A stretch of 64,000 nt of DNA from a bacterium (GTDB lineage Bacteria; Desulfobacterota_D; UBA1144): positions 1 through 64,000 of the forward strand of contig JABILG010000016.1 of NCBI GenBank assembly GCA_018654605.1, given 5' to 3'. Made by a program: the position numbers and the translations under genes. Under the pieces are notes generated by a model that searched no databases, was not told where the DNA came from, and worked only from the letters and a program-made list of their open reading frames with translations. The number at the start of each line of letters is the position of its first letter. Within the stretch, counting starts at the first letter, position 1. Below, in pieces: positions 45,420-53,990 of the stretch.

Positions 45420-46601
45420 CTACACTTTAGGGTTTTCTATAACCATAGCAATACCCATACCACCACCAACACATAATGAAACTAAACCTCTCTTTACTTT
45501 ACGTCTTTGCATTTCATGAAGAAGTTTAACAACTAAAACAGTTCCTGAAGCTCCAATTGGATGTCCAAGAGCAACTGCTCCGCCGTTAACATTTAGTTTT
45601 TCAGCAGGTATAGGAAAATCACTTAAAACAGCTAAAGATTGAACTGCGAAAGCTTCGTTTAATTCAACCAAATCAATGTCATCAATTGTTAATCCAGCTT
45701 TAGCCAGAGCCTTATTCATTGCGGGTACTGGACCTATGCCCATAACTGAAGGCTCAACGCCTGCAACTGCATAAGAAATAACCTCACCAACTGGATCTAG
45801 ACCTAACTCTTTAGCTTTTTCTTCAGAAGATACGACCATATAAGCAGCACCATCATTGATACCAGACGCATTTCCGGCAGTAACTGACCCTTCTGGGGTA
45901 AACACAGGCTTAAGTCTGCTTAAGGCTGCCATTGAAACTTCTCTTGGATGTTCATCTATATCAAATACACCTTTTTTTAATTGAACAGGAACAATTTCCT
46001 TCTTAAACGTTCCGGCTCTTTGCGCTTTTTTAGCCTTACCTTGACTCTCAATAGCAAACTTATCTTGGTCTTCTCTAGAAATATTATATTTTTCAGCCAA
46101 ATTTTCTGCTGTCATACCCATATGATAGTTATTAAAAATATCCCACAATCCATCATATACCATTCCATCAAGCACAGTATCTTTGGCTTCTAAAGCCATT
46201 CTATAACCGTATCTTGCTTTTGGCATTATAAATGGAGCCAAGTTCATATTCTCGATACCACCAGCCAACACAACACCAGCGTCTCCGGCTTTAATAGCTT
46301 GAGCAGCGTTTGCTATTGATTGAACACCTGATGCACAAACTCTGTTTAGACTATATGCAGGAGTATCATAATCAAGACCAGCTCCTAGAGCTACTTGTCT
46401 AGAAGGGTTCTGACCCTGTCCCGCACCTAAAATATTACCAGTAACAACTTCATCAATATGAGTTGGATCTATACCAGTTCTGCTTAAAATTTCTTTAACT
46501 ACTGTGACACCAAGTTCAACAGCTGGAGTATCCTGGAGAGTTCCCCCGAATGTTCCAATAGCCGTCCTTAAAGGCTCACTTAACACTACTTTTGTAGACA
46601 T
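45420..46601 (-). CDS. Acetyl-CoA C-acyltransferase (thiolase)
   Basis: 393 residues. The nucleophilic Cys is in [11 protein letters not shown] near residue 88, the catalytic His in [15 protein letters not shown] near 348, and the second Cys in [11 protein letters not shown] near 378. The length and motifs fit biosynthetic acetoacetyl-CoA thiolases (AtoB/PhaA type). It could act with the partial reductase at the window start and the acyl-CoA ligases, but they are not clustered. An AGGGGG ribosome-binding site precedes it on the reverse strand. Confidence 0.93.
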   Translation of the reverse strand: MSTKVVLSEPLRTAIGTFGGTLQDTPAVELGVTVVKEILSRTGIDPTHIDEVVTGNILGAGQGQNPSRQVALGAGLDYDTPAYSLNRVCASGVQSIANAAQAIKAGDAGVVLAGGIENMNLAPFIMPKARYGYRMALEAKDTVLDGMVYDGLWDIFNNYHMGMTAENLAEKYNISREDQDKFAIESQGKAKKAQRAGTFKKEIVPVQLKKGVFDIDEHPREVSMAALSRLKPVFTPEGSVTAGNASGINDGAAYMVVSSEEKAKELGLDPVGEVISYAVAGVEPSVMGIGPVPAMNKALAKAGLTIDDIDLVELNEAFAVQSLAVLSDFPIPAEKLNVNGGAVALGHPIGASGTVLVVKLLHEMQRRKVKRGLVSLCVGGGMGIAMVIENPKV

Positions 46602-46721
46602 TGTTTATTCCCCCTTTTCTTTAACTTTTAATTAGAAATTATAAAAATTTTAATCTACATATTGTACCAAAGTATAAAGAAATAATAAACTTTTAATTAA
46701 TTTGATAGTATTATTCATTCC

Positions 46722-47840
46722 ATGAGGAAAAAAGTATGTATTATCTTTGGTGGTGAATCAGTTGAACATGAAATATCAATAATTTCAGCAAATTCAATTT
46801 TAAATAATATAGATAAGAGAAAATATAAGGTTTTTGGAATTTTTATTTCTAAAGATGGTGAATTTCACGAGGCTGTATATAAGATCAACAAATCTTTAAA
46901 GTACAATTTTATAATTAAAAAACGGAATAAAATCTTATTTTCATCAAATGTAAACAGGAATATAGTAATAATGAACAAAAACGAGGTTCAATCTAAGACC
47001 AAAATTGATATATTTTTCCCAATGGTTCATGGCACTGGTGGAGAAGATGGAAAAATACAAGGGCTTTTGGAGCTTCTTAATAAACCCTATGTTGGATGCG
47101 ATGTAGGAAGCTCATCAATGTGTATGGACAAAATACTAACAAAAGAAACACTGTCTAACAAGTTGATTCGTACGACAGGGTTTATACATTTCTCAAGAAA
47201 TGAATGGAAGGATAATGAGTCAGCTATTACAAAAAGGATTGCGAAAAAGATTGATTTCCCATGCTTTGTGAAAGCCTCTAACCTAGGGTCCAGTGTTGGA
47301 GTCTACAAGATTAGAAACAAGAAAGAATTAAAGGATAAAGTCAGGGCTGCTTTTAAATTTTCAGAAAGGATTCTTGTTGAGGAAGCTGTACTAAATCCCG
47401 AGGAAATAGAAGTAAGCGTCCTTGAGGACAAAAAAATTATTGCATCTACTCCTGGCAGAGTTTTTCCATCTGATGATTTTTATAGCTACAACGCGAAATA
47501 TGTAGATGGAAAATCAACAATAGAAATACCCTACAAGAGAGCAATGAATGTTCCATCTCTGATGCGAGAGCTTGAACTCACATCAAAAAAAGTGTTTCAA
47601 ATTCTACTATGTTCAGGGATGGCTAGAGTTGATTTCTTGTTTGGATCCACAAAGAGGGTAAAGAAACCTATGCTTTATCTGAGCGAAGTTAACACAATTC
47701 CTGGTTTTACTGAGATTAGTATGTTCCCAAAACTTCTAAATAATGAAGGTCTAAAATTAAAGAAAATTATTGATATATTAATTAAGTCTGCAGAAGCTAA
47801 GTTCAAAAAAAGAAGTAAAATAATTACCGACTACTACTGA
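46722..47840 (+). CDS. ddl: D-alanine-D-alanine ligase
   Basis: 372 residues, ATP-grasp. IIFGGESVEHEISIISA at the N-terminus, MVHGTGGEDGKIQGLLE near residue 105, KASNLGSSVGVYK near 186, and RVDFLF plus EVNTIPGFTEISMFPK near 325 are standard Ddl motifs. It makes D-Ala-D-Ala for peptidoglycan. The usual His-Gly-x-x-Gly-Glu-Asp has an inserted residue (HGTGGEDG keeps the essential pattern). Its end overlaps the convergent permease gene by seven bases. Confidence 0.94.
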   Translation: MRKKVCIIFGGESVEHEISIISANSILNNIDKRKYKVFGIFISKDGEFHEAVYKINKSLKYNFIIKKRNKILFSSNVNRNIVIMNKNEVQSKTKIDIFFPMVHGTGGEDGKIQGLLELLNKPYVGCDVGSSSMCMDKILTKETLSNKLIRTTGFIHFSRNEWKDNESAITKRIAKKIDFPCFVKASNLGSSVGVYKIRNKKELKDKVRAAFKFSERILVEEAVLNPEEIEVSVLEDKKIIASTPGRVFPSDDFYSYNAKYVDGKSTIEIPYKRAMNVPSLMRELELTSKKVFQILLCSGMARVDFLFGSTKRVKKPMLYLSEVNTIPGFTEISMFPKLLNNEGLKLKKIIDILIKSAEAKFKKRSKIITDYY

Positions 47841-48748
47841 TTACCTTTTTCCTTTCTAAAGATAAGGAGGAAAATAACCCCTATTATTATCAAGGACCCA
47901 CCTATAAGCTTTAATGGACTAGGAACTGTATCAAAGAATAAAAAAGTTAGCAATACAACGAAGACGGCTTCTAAAGGTGTTAAAGCTGTTGTTCTTGATA
48001 CATCTACTAATTTAATTGCCTGGAATTGTAATGCCTTCCCAATATAAGCTCCACATGTTCCTCCAATCAACATGTAAACCAAATCAATGTTATTCGGAAG
48101 CTGGAACCTACCACTAAGCACCAAATACAGTATCCCAATAACTGAAACTCCTAGGGATCTTAAAGTTGCAACCATCATCATATTTAAATCTGATCCCTTC
48201 TTTCTTACAATGATAAAAAGACACGAATAACAGAATGCTGCCATCACAGCATAAAATGCTCCATGGAGCTCAAAGGACGAGGTATCATATGTGATTACCA
48301 AGCCCCCAAATATTGTAAGAAAAATTCCGAATATTTCTAATTTCCTAAGTCTTTCCTTTAAAAAAAATGCACCAAGCATTACTGAAAAAACAACTTGAAA
48401 TTTCATCAGAAAAGAAGTAACCGGGGGGCCTGCTGATCTAAGTGCAATAACCCAGAATGCTACCCCGAAGACTGTGACAATAGATGATATAACCATAAGC
48501 TCTTTATATTTCCAAAGATCCGACAGAGAAACCCTGAATCTTGTTCCAAATACCCCAAAAAGTAGTCTCTTGAGTACCGCAAATAAAAAAGCACCAAAGA
48601 ACCAATAGAATGCTACGGTTTCTGGATACAATTCTTCAGAAACTTTTTTCCCAAAAATGTAGGAGAAGGCCGTAAAGAAAGCTGTTCCAGCAACAAGGAT
48701 ATAACCAAGCAATATATTAGATTTCTTATTGAACAAATTGGTCTTCAA
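47834..48748 (-). CDS. EamA/DMT-family transporter
   Basis: 304 residues with ten predicted membrane helices in two EamA repeats: the first spans residues 12-150 (ending FGIFLTIFGGLVITYD), the second 160-300 (ending LIGGSLIIIGVIFLLIF). Drug/metabolite transporter family; substrates range from amino acids to sugars and cannot be told from sequence. It follows exbD in opposite order, being separated by 45 bases from the exbB-exbD operon on the same strand. Confidence 0.85.
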   Translation of the reverse strand: MKTNLFNKKSNILLGYILVAGTAFFTAFSYIFGKKVSEELYPETVAFYWFFGAFLFAVLKRLLFGVFGTRFRVSLSDLWKYKELMVISSIVTVFGVAFWVIALRSAGPPVTSFLMKFQVVFSVMLGAFFLKERLRKLEIFGIFLTIFGGLVITYDTSSFELHGAFYAVMAAFCYSCLFIIVRKKGSDLNMMMVATLRSLGVSVIGILYLVLSGRFQLPNNIDLVYMLIGGTCGAYIGKALQFQAIKLVDVSRTTALTPLEAVFVVLLTFLFFDTVPSPLKLIGGSLIIIGVIFLLIFRKEKGNQ

Positions 48749-48793
48749 ACTATCTTGCTCCTTATAGTATTCCTAACATTATCAATGGGTGAA

Positions 48794-49192
48794 TTAATCT
48801 TGTTTCTTGACTGCTATTCCTAGCTTGTTAAATCCGGATTTCTTAATTAAGTCCATCACCTGAACAACAAACCCATGGTCAATTACTTCATCTGCCTTAA
48901 TTACTACTACTTTATCTTTACTTATATCATCAAGATAATTTGGAATTTGATCAATAAATAATTTTTTATCATTAATATAAATCTTATTTCCTTTTTCTAT
49001 ACTCACAACTACTTGTTTCTCTGTTACAACTTCAGAGCTTTTAGCTTTTGGCAATTTAATATTAATGCTAGATGTAACTTGAGAAAAATTTAGCGATAGA
49101 GCAAAGAAGATTAAGAGGTTAAAAACTACGTCAACAATAGGAGTTAGGTCCATTAATGCATCTTCAGTATTAATTCTTTTGTTAAAGTTCAT
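48794..49192 (-). CDS. ExbD/TolR-family biopolymer transport protein
   Basis: 132 residues. A single N-terminal helix with the essential membrane aspartate (DLTPIVDVVFNLLIFFAL, residues 15-32) followed by a periplasmic domain with VVVSIEKGNKIYINDKKL and a C-terminal KSGFNKLGIAVKK. With ExbB/TolQ it forms the proton-driven motor that energises the outer membrane through TonB or TolA, neither of which is in the window. Four-base overlap with the upstream exbB. Confidence 0.9.
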   Translation of the reverse strand: MNFNKRINTEDALMDLTPIVDVVFNLLIFFALSLNFSQVTSSINIKLPKAKSSEVVTEKQVVVSIEKGNKIYINDKKLFIDQIPNYLDDISKDKVVVIKADEVIDHGFVVQVMDLIKKSGFNKLGIAVKKQD

Positions 49193-49821
49193 TTGGATTC
49201 TATAATTCTTACTAGCTCAGAAATTAATTTTTGGGCCTCTTCTTGGAGCTTGTTAGAAATCTCGCTAACTCTGTTGTTAATAAACTTGTATCCAATAAAA
49301 ATAGGTATAGCTACAATCAAACCTAACGCTGTAGTATAAAGTGCTTCAGAAATACCGCCTGCTAAGCTTGGTGGATCTACCACGGTCTGAGTTGAGATAA
49401 CCTGGAAAACGGTAATCATTCCTGAAATTGTCCCTAGAAGACCCAGCAAAGTGCTAATGTTACTTAATGCTCCCAGGAGATCATTTGATTGTGATAGTCG
49501 AAAAACTTGCCTCGCTCCTTCGTCCTCTGCGATTCTTTCGATTTCCTTCCTTGTCTTACCTTGAGATAAAAGAATAGATTGCGCGACTTTTGAATAAACA
49601 TTATTACTATTCTTACATAGAATGATTGCTTCAGAAATCTTGCCAAGAGAGACAAGGTTATTTAATTTATTTAAGAAAATCTTAGGCAATACGTTGTTAT
49701 CCTTTGTTAAAAAGAGCTTTTTCAAAAAGATTGCCAAGGCAACCACGGAACAGGCTAAGATGGGATAGACAAAAAATCCACCTTTAGAAAGTATTGAAAG
49801 AATAAATGGTTCATTAGTCAT
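49189..49821 (-). CDS. ExbB/TolQ-family proton channel
   Basis: 210 residues, three membrane segments (near residues 14-34, 120-140 and 155-180). The conserved motif GTISGMITVFQVIS near residue 127 and GISEALYTTALGLIVAIP near 154 are the MotA/TolQ/ExbB core. Partner of the adjacent ExbD. It overlaps lysA by eight bases. Confidence 0.9.
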   Translation of the reverse strand: MTNEPFILSILSKGGFFVYPILACSVVALAIFLKKLFLTKDNNVLPKIFLNKLNNLVSLGKISEAIILCKNSNNVYSKVAQSILLSQGKTRKEIERIAEDEGARQVFRLSQSNDLLGALSNISTLLGLLGTISGMITVFQVISTQTVVDPPSLAGGISEALYTTALGLIVAIPIFIGYKFINNRVSEISNKLQEEAQKLISELVRIIESK

Positions 49822-51064
49822 CTATGATTACCTCGTTCTGCAAGAGTTGATCAATAGTTTCTTTCTTTTTTATTGTATAACTAGTCTTACCTGACACTAA
49901 GACTTCGGGGACCTTGGGTCTTGAATTATAGTTTGAAGACATTACAGAACCGTATGCTCCTGCAGAATGTATCACAAGGTTTTCTCCCAACTTTATATCA
50001 TTCAATGCTACATCATAAGATAGAACGTCACCTGTTTCGCAAATTGGTCCTACAATATCGTATACCTTCTTATTCTTTGAAGACGATATAGACTTAGAAA
50101 TTTTATGATAGGCGCTGTAAAGTGAAGGTCTAAGAATATCATTCATTCCTGCATCAACTATTAAAAAGTTTTTTTTATTACTCTTCTTCTCGTAGACAAC
50201 TTTAGTAATTAAATATCCTGCATTTCCAACCAATGACCTTCCAGGTTCTAGGACCAAATTGCAATTAATATTCTTCATTATCTTAATTATTTTTGAAGCA
50301 AAATCTGCCTTGGTTGGAGGAATATCGTCATCTTTATACTTAATTCCAAGTCCTCCACCTATATCAATGAATTGAATGTTTATTCCCATATCTCTCAACT
50401 TATAAAAGAGATTCTCTAACCTTGCAAGAGAGTCTTCAAAAGGTTGTAAATCGAAAATCTGAGACCCTATGTGCGCATCAATTCCAACAACCTGAATATT
50501 ATTCATCTTAGATGCTTCGATATAAGCATCAAGAGAGTCTTCTATGGCTATTCCAAACTTGCTAGTCTTTAAACCTGTAGATATGTATGGATGAGTCTTA
50601 GGGTCAATATCTGGATTTACCCTAATAGAGACTCTAGCCTTAGTTCCGAGATCTTCAGATATTCTATTAATTGCTAATAATTCATCAAAAGACTCAACAT
50701 TGAAAAAGCATATTCCAAACTCTATAGCTTTGGCAATCTCTGAATCTGACTTTGCAACACCTGAGAAAACTACCTTTTTAGGGTCTGCCCCTATCTTTAT
50801 AATCCTATCGAGTTCTCCTTCTGAAACGATATCAAAACCTGACCCAAGAGAGTTAAAAATCTTTAATATCGATAGATTAGAATTAGCTTTGACCGAATAA
50901 CAAATAGTTGTTTTAGAATAACCCTTAAAGGCATCCTGATAATCAAGGAATTCATTGACCAGTGCTGCTTTACTGTAAATATAGCAAGGGGTCCCATGTA
51001 CTCCCGCTAAATACTCAAAACTTACATCTTCCACAAATAGCTTATTGTCGATTACATTTAACAT
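49814..51064 (-). CDS. lysA: Diaminopimelate decarboxylase
   Basis: 416 residues, fold-type III PLP enzyme. TTICYSVKANSNLSIL near residue 52 carries the PLP lysine, IGSQIFDL near 197 the His region, and GPICETGDVLS near 336 the catalytic cysteine. It decarboxylates meso-DAP to lysine. It is the first gene of lysA-exbB-exbD, and the requirement for meso-DAP makes the DapF-like protein's altered active site notable. Confidence 0.94.
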   Translation of the reverse strand: MLNVIDNKLFVEDVSFEYLAGVHGTPCYIYSKAALVNEFLDYQDAFKGYSKTTICYSVKANSNLSILKIFNSLGSGFDIVSEGELDRIIKIGADPKKVVFSGVAKSDSEIAKAIEFGICFFNVESFDELLAINRISEDLGTKARVSIRVNPDIDPKTHPYISTGLKTSKFGIAIEDSLDAYIEASKMNNIQVVGIDAHIGSQIFDLQPFEDSLARLENLFYKLRDMGINIQFIDIGGGLGIKYKDDDIPPTKADFASKIIKIMKNINCNLVLEPGRSLVGNAGYLITKVVYEKKSNKKNFLIVDAGMNDILRPSLYSAYHKISKSISSSKNKKVYDIVGPICETGDVLSYDVALNDIKLGENLVIHSAGAYGSVMSSNYNSRPKVPEVLVSGKTSYTIKKKETIDQLLQNEVIIDD

Positions 51065-51118
51065 TTAAATTATTATATACACAAGGTATGATTTTGATAA
51101 GGAGATTTGAATTTTAGA

Positions 51119-51406
51119 ATGAATAAAGTTCACAAGGTAACGTTTACTAATACGGGTGCGTCCTATAATATAGAGCAAGGGGAATCAATAGTTAAAAGCT
51201 CTAACAATCAAGGGGCTTCTCTTCCTTTTAGCTGCATGCAAGGGATGTGTACTACTTGTGTTGCTAAAATCATCGATGGTGACTTCAAATATATAGAAGA
51301 GCCTGAGCTTGGTATCCTAACCGAAAGCGAAATTAAGAATAACGTTGTTTTACTATGCGTTGCCACCCCTATAACTGACCTAACTATAAGCTCTTATAAT
51401 GAATAA
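51119..51406 (+). CDS. 2Fe-2S ferredoxin
   Basis: 95 residues from ATG 51119 (MNKVHKVTFTN); a TTG at 51107 sits too close to the GGAG at 51101-51104, though the chosen ATG is a little far from it. The cluster motif PFSCMQGMCTTC with a distal cysteine in LLCVA gives C-x4-C-x2-C...C of plant-type ferredoxins. It probably donates electrons to a reductase or oxygenase; the sulfite reductase in this window, which lacks a flavoprotein partner, is a candidate. Diverges from lysA. Confidence 0.88.
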   Translation: MNKVHKVTFTNTGASYNIEQGESIVKSSNNQGASLPFSCMQGMCTTCVAKIIDGDFKYIEEPELGILTESEIKNNVVLLCVATPITDLTISSYNE

Positions 51407-51416
51407 TATTAAGTTG

Positions 51417-51445
51417 TTGAATTAAAAATTTTGTTTTGATACAAT
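51417..51445 (+). promoter_or_regulatory. Sigma-70 type promoter for the 66-residue orphan
   Basis: TTGAAT (51417-51422) and TACAAT (51440-51445) are separated by 17 bases, a near-consensus spacing, with the predicted start near 51452, 20 bases before the small gene at 51472. It lies just after the ferredoxin stop. Confidence 0.6.
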
Positions 51446-51471
51446 TAATATATCAATAATGGAGGTGCAAT

Positions 51472-51672
51472 ATGCCAGATCAACAAAATTCACCAATGAG
51501 AAATTGGGCAAGACAAGTAAGTAAAGATACTGCTGTTTCTGCTCATGACCCTCAGAAAGCACTTGGATATGCAGGACATGTCAGTGGTTTTCAAAACTGG
51601 GCTGCGAAAGTAGGTACAGACTTTGGACGACCTGAAAGTCAGTCAAGACATAGAAGAGCTGTAAACCAATAG
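51472..51672 (+). CDS. Small orphan protein with tandem NWA motifs
   Basis: 66 residues, unrecognised. A strong GGAGG ribosome-binding site (51461-51465), a good upstream promoter and a strong terminator make it an autonomous and probably highly expressed gene. The sequence is polar, with no membrane segment or cysteine. It contains an internal echo: NWARQVSKD near residue 11 and NWAAKVGTD near 42 share N-W-A-x2-V-x2-D. The C-terminus is Arg/His-rich (SRHRRAVNQ). A nucleic-acid or ribosome-associated role is possible but unsupported. Confidence 0.75.
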   Translation: MPDQQNSPMRNWARQVSKDTAVSAHDPQKALGYAGHVSGFQNWAAKVGTDFGRPESQSRHRRAVNQ

Positions 51673-51687
51673 GACTAATTTTATAGA

Positions 51688-51725
51688 AATGACCAGAAGA
51701 AGAGTTTCTTTGTCTGGTCATTTTC
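51688..51725 (+). terminator. Intrinsic terminator after the 66-residue orphan
   Basis: AATGACCAGA (51688-51697) and TCTGGTCATT (51713-51722) form a perfect 10-bp stem with a 15-base loop, followed by TTCTAATTTCTTAAA. It lies 16 bases after the stop at 51672. Confidence 0.82.
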
Positions 51726-51762
51726 TAATTTCTTAAATCTAACTTATATCGTATAATTTAAT

Positions 51763-52170
51763 ATGTCGCTTTTGAATATTTACTTTTTAATTGGTTCATT
51801 TTTGGGCATTGTTTTTGTTTATTTATTCTATGCAAGCACTTTTTATCCCTTTGAAGGAACTAATATTATCTTTTATATTGAATATATAAATTACTATTTA
51901 ACAAAAAATAAGTTAAGCCCTTACCTTCTTCTATATCTCATTTCATTAATTTTGGCTTCAATATATTACTTCTTTTTTAAACGAATTAAGTTTGGGATCT
52001 TGCTTAAGGGGGTGATAGTATCTCTAATTGTTTTTGTCATATATGTTTTAATACTTTTGATCATTTTTGGTCTAGATAGGTTAAATTATATGCAGATATA
52101 TGTTCTACAGGACTTAATTGCATTAATTATTTTTTATTTAACATTGTCTTTAATTTATAGGAGAGTATAA
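51763..52170 (+). CDS. Unknown four-helix membrane protein
   Basis: 135 residues, four predicted membrane helices (near residues 5-25, 50-70, 80-105 and 112-132), with few charged residues between. I recognise no family. It is followed one base later by the glutaredoxin gene (TTG start), so the two are likely co-transcribed. It follows the terminator of the 66-residue orphan and so needs its own promoter. Confidence 0.65.
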   Translation: MSLLNIYFLIGSFLGIVFVYLFYASTFYPFEGTNIIFYIEYINYYLTKNKLSPYLLLYLISLILASIYYFFFKRIKFGILLKGVIVSLIVFVIYVLILLIIFGLDRLNYMQIYVLQDLIALIIFYLTLSLIYRRV

Positions 52171-52171
52171 G

Positions 52172-52408
52172 TTGAAAATTAAAGTTTATACAACAATATC
52201 TTGTCCATTCTGTGTCGCAGCTAAGAATCTTCTAACAAGCAAGAACTTAGACTTTACGGAAATCGATTTAACATCTGACCTAGAGTTAAGACTTGAAGTG
52301 TCGACTAAATATAATTGGAGGACAGTTCCTATCATTATTATAGACGATGAACTTATTGGTGGGTTTGATGATCTAAGCAAACTTAACCTAGATGGGGACT
52401 TAGCCTAA
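52172..52408 (+). CDS. Glutaredoxin
   Basis: 78 residues from TTG 52172. ISCPFCVAAKNLL holds the C-x2-C (CPFC) active site at residues 10-13, and TVPIIIIDDELIGGFDDL has the cis-proline and Gly-Gly/Asp glutathione-binding features. A dithiol glutaredoxin of the GrxC type. It lies one base after the membrane protein, and its end overlaps the convergent superoxide dismutase stop by four bases. Confidence 0.9.
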   Translation: MKIKVYTTISCPFCVAAKNLLTSKNLDFTEIDLTSDLELRLEVSTKYNWRTVPIIIIDDELIGGFDDLSKLNLDGDLA

Positions 52409-52902
52409 TACTTCTTATACAGGTCAGCACAGGCTATCCTTTTCCCACCTTGAACACTCTCATGGATAATTATTGAAGATCTATTATTGTCCATAATAGT
52501 AAATTCGGAATCAGGATCTAGATGAATATTCCTAAGAAAGATTGTTTGACTAAACTTCTTCAATTTCCCAGTGTACTTACTTAGTTCATTCTTCACATAA
52601 ATAGGATTAAAGTCGCCATAGAAATCACCATCTTTCTTCATTCCATGGTGCCCGCCAGAAGTTAGGAAATCAGGATATGCACACTCCCCTTTCTCGTGAA
52701 TATGCATTGCATAAGAGCCGGGCTTTAAAGTATCAATATGTATTCTAAAGTTTGAACCATCTCCTTGCTGAACTATTTCAACAGTTCCTATGTTAACATT
52801 TGCTTGATTTACAAAGACTCCTTCCGCTTGATATACTTCATTGCTTGAATTACAAGAGAACAATGCCAAAAGTATAATAAACAAGAACTTCTTACTCTCC
52901 AA
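52405..52902 (-). CDS. Cu/Zn superoxide dismutase-like lipoprotein
   Basis: 165 residues from TTG 52902 (preceded by GAGG), giving MESKKFLFIILLALFSC, a lipoprotein signal with a lipobox-like cysteine; an upstream ATG would bury this. The family copper His-x-His is in MHIHEKGEC, the bridging His in SGGHHG, another copper His in IIIHESVQG, and the disulfide pair in KGEC and RIACAD. The zinc segment reads GDFYGDF where relatives have a His before Gly-Asp, so one zinc ligand appears to be Phe. Extracytoplasmic superoxide defence is likely but zinc binding is doubtful. Confidence 0.8.
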   Translation of the reverse strand: MESKKFLFIILLALFSCNSSNEVYQAEGVFVNQANVNIGTVEIVQQGDGSNFRIHIDTLKPGSYAMHIHEKGECAYPDFLTSGGHHGMKKDGDFYGDFNPIYVKNELSKYTGKLKKFSQTIFLRNIHLDPDSEFTIMDNNRSSIIIHESVQGGKRIACADLYKKY

Positions 52903-53803
52903 TGTGTACCTCGCCTCTTTCTTCAGACAGTTCAACTTGCTTTTGTCTTTCAAATAAACTTTCCATCTTTTCTTTAGTTAAATCATCATAACATTTAGGG
53001 CATGAAACACCTTTTTTATATTTAGGATGGGCAGCCTCCTCCTTTCTTAATGGCTCCCCACAGCCATTACAATTTAAATAGTTACCCTGTTTCAAATCTT
53101 GTTCAATTGAAACTCTGTTGTCAAAAACATAACATTCACCTTCCCATCTTGATTCCTCTTCTGGTACTTTTTCCAAATACTTTATTATCCCACCCTTTAA
53201 GTGGGAGACGTCTTTGAATCCTGTCTTCAACAAATAAGCGCTAGCTTTTTCACATCTAATTCCACCAGTACAAAACATTGCAATCTTTGCATCTTTCTTA
53301 ATATTATGCTTCTTAATAAAATTAGGAAATTCCTTGAAATTCTTAATAGGAGGTAAAACAGCCTGTTTAAAACTACCAATAGAAGTTTCATACTTATTTC
53401 TGGTATCCATTAAAATCAAATCACCCTTACTTATTAAATTATTCCAATCTTCTGGTTCAACATACTTGCCTACAGCTTCATTTGGATTTGATAGCTTTGG
53501 ATAACCCAGACTAATAAGTTCCTCTTTAATCTTTATCCTTAGTCTCTTAAAGGGTTTAATGTTTGATTTTGAAAATTTAAAATCATCTATAGAGAAACCT
53601 AATTTACTAAAAAAAGATGTTGCAGTTTTTAAAGAGTCATCGTCGCCCGCCAACATTCCATTTACACCCTCTTTTGAAACAATTATAGTTCCAAGGATTT
53701 TGGATTTCTTACATAAGACAAAAAGCATGTCTTTCAATTCATCGGGATTCTTGATTGTGATAAATTTATAAAAACTAATTATCTCGAAACTAACTTCATC
53801 CAT
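52892..53803 (-). CDS. trhO: tRNA uridine(34) hydroxylase TrhO (UPF0176, rhodanese domain)
   Basis: 303 residues. An N-terminal acylphosphatase-like domain (SKEVNG motif appears as IVSKEGVNGMLAG near residue 42), a rhodanese domain with active site MFCTGGIRCEKASAYLL near 173, and a C-terminal cysteine-rich part (YLNCNGCGEPL, GVSCPKCYDD). TrhO forms 5-hydroxyuridine at the tRNA wobble position. It overlaps the superoxide dismutase gene by 11 bases and diverges from the sulfate operon leader. Confidence 0.92.
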   Translation of the reverse strand: MDEVSFEIISFYKFITIKNPDELKDMLFVLCKKSKILGTIIVSKEGVNGMLAGDDDSLKTATSFFSKLGFSIDDFKFSKSNIKPFKRLRIKIKEELISLGYPKLSNPNEAVGKYVEPEDWNNLISKGDLILMDTRNKYETSIGSFKQAVLPPIKNFKEFPNFIKKHNIKKDAKIAMFCTGGIRCEKASAYLLKTGFKDVSHLKGGIIKYLEKVPEEESRWEGECYVFDNRVSIEQDLKQGNYLNCNGCGEPLRKEEAAHPKYKKGVSCPKCYDDLTKEKMESLFERQKQVELSEERGEVHIGE

Positions 53804-53844
53804 GGAAAAGATAATAATATCATATTAATTTTCATAAAAAGAAC

Positions 53845-53874
53845 TTGATGTTGGAGAATATATGGTGCTATAAT
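53845..53874 (+). promoter_or_regulatory. Sigma-70 type promoter of the cys operon
   Basis: TTGATG (53845-53850) and TATAAT (53869-53874) are 18 bases apart, with a TG-containing spacer (GGTGC before TATAAT). The predicted transcription start, about 53881, coincides with the first base of the riboswitch stem, which supports both calls. Confidence 0.75.
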
Positions 53875-53880
53875 GACAGT

Positions 53881-53930
53881 GTCGTCATTTAACTCTACTT
53901 GCAACGACTTTAAATAACTGCTAAGGCGGG
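53881..53930 (+). promoter_or_regulatory. SAM-II riboswitch (S-adenosylmethionine sensing)
   Basis: Stem P1 is GTCGT (53881-53885) with ACGAC (53904-53908). The 18-base loop starts CATTTAACT and ends CTTGCA; the 3' tail starts TTTAAATAACTGCTAAGG and ends CGGG. Loop ATTTA (53887-53891) can form the H-type pseudoknot with TAAAT (53911-53915). Against the crystallised metX SAM-II from marine metagenomes, as I remember it, the ATTTAAC, TTGCA, TAAAT and GCTAA blocks match in order, and the tail has the same length (22) with GCTAA at the same offset. SAM-II normally blocks translation when SAM is bound. Confidence 0.85.
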
Positions 53931-53931
53931 C

Positions 53932-53953
53932 AAAAGGACTTATCAGTTCTTTT
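53932..53953 (+). promoter_or_regulatory. Hairpin just after the riboswitch, possible expression platform
   Basis: AAAAGGAC (53932-53939) pairs with GTTCTTTT (53946-53953) through eight base pairs, one G-U, around a six-base loop. It starts two bases after the conserved riboswitch end and is followed by CCTCTTT. It lacks a strong U-run, so a transcription-termination role is uncertain; an anti-termination or RNA-stability role is equally possible. Confidence 0.5.
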
Positions 53954-53990
53954 CCTCTTTGGGTTACAAATTAATTTCAGGAGTTTTGCT

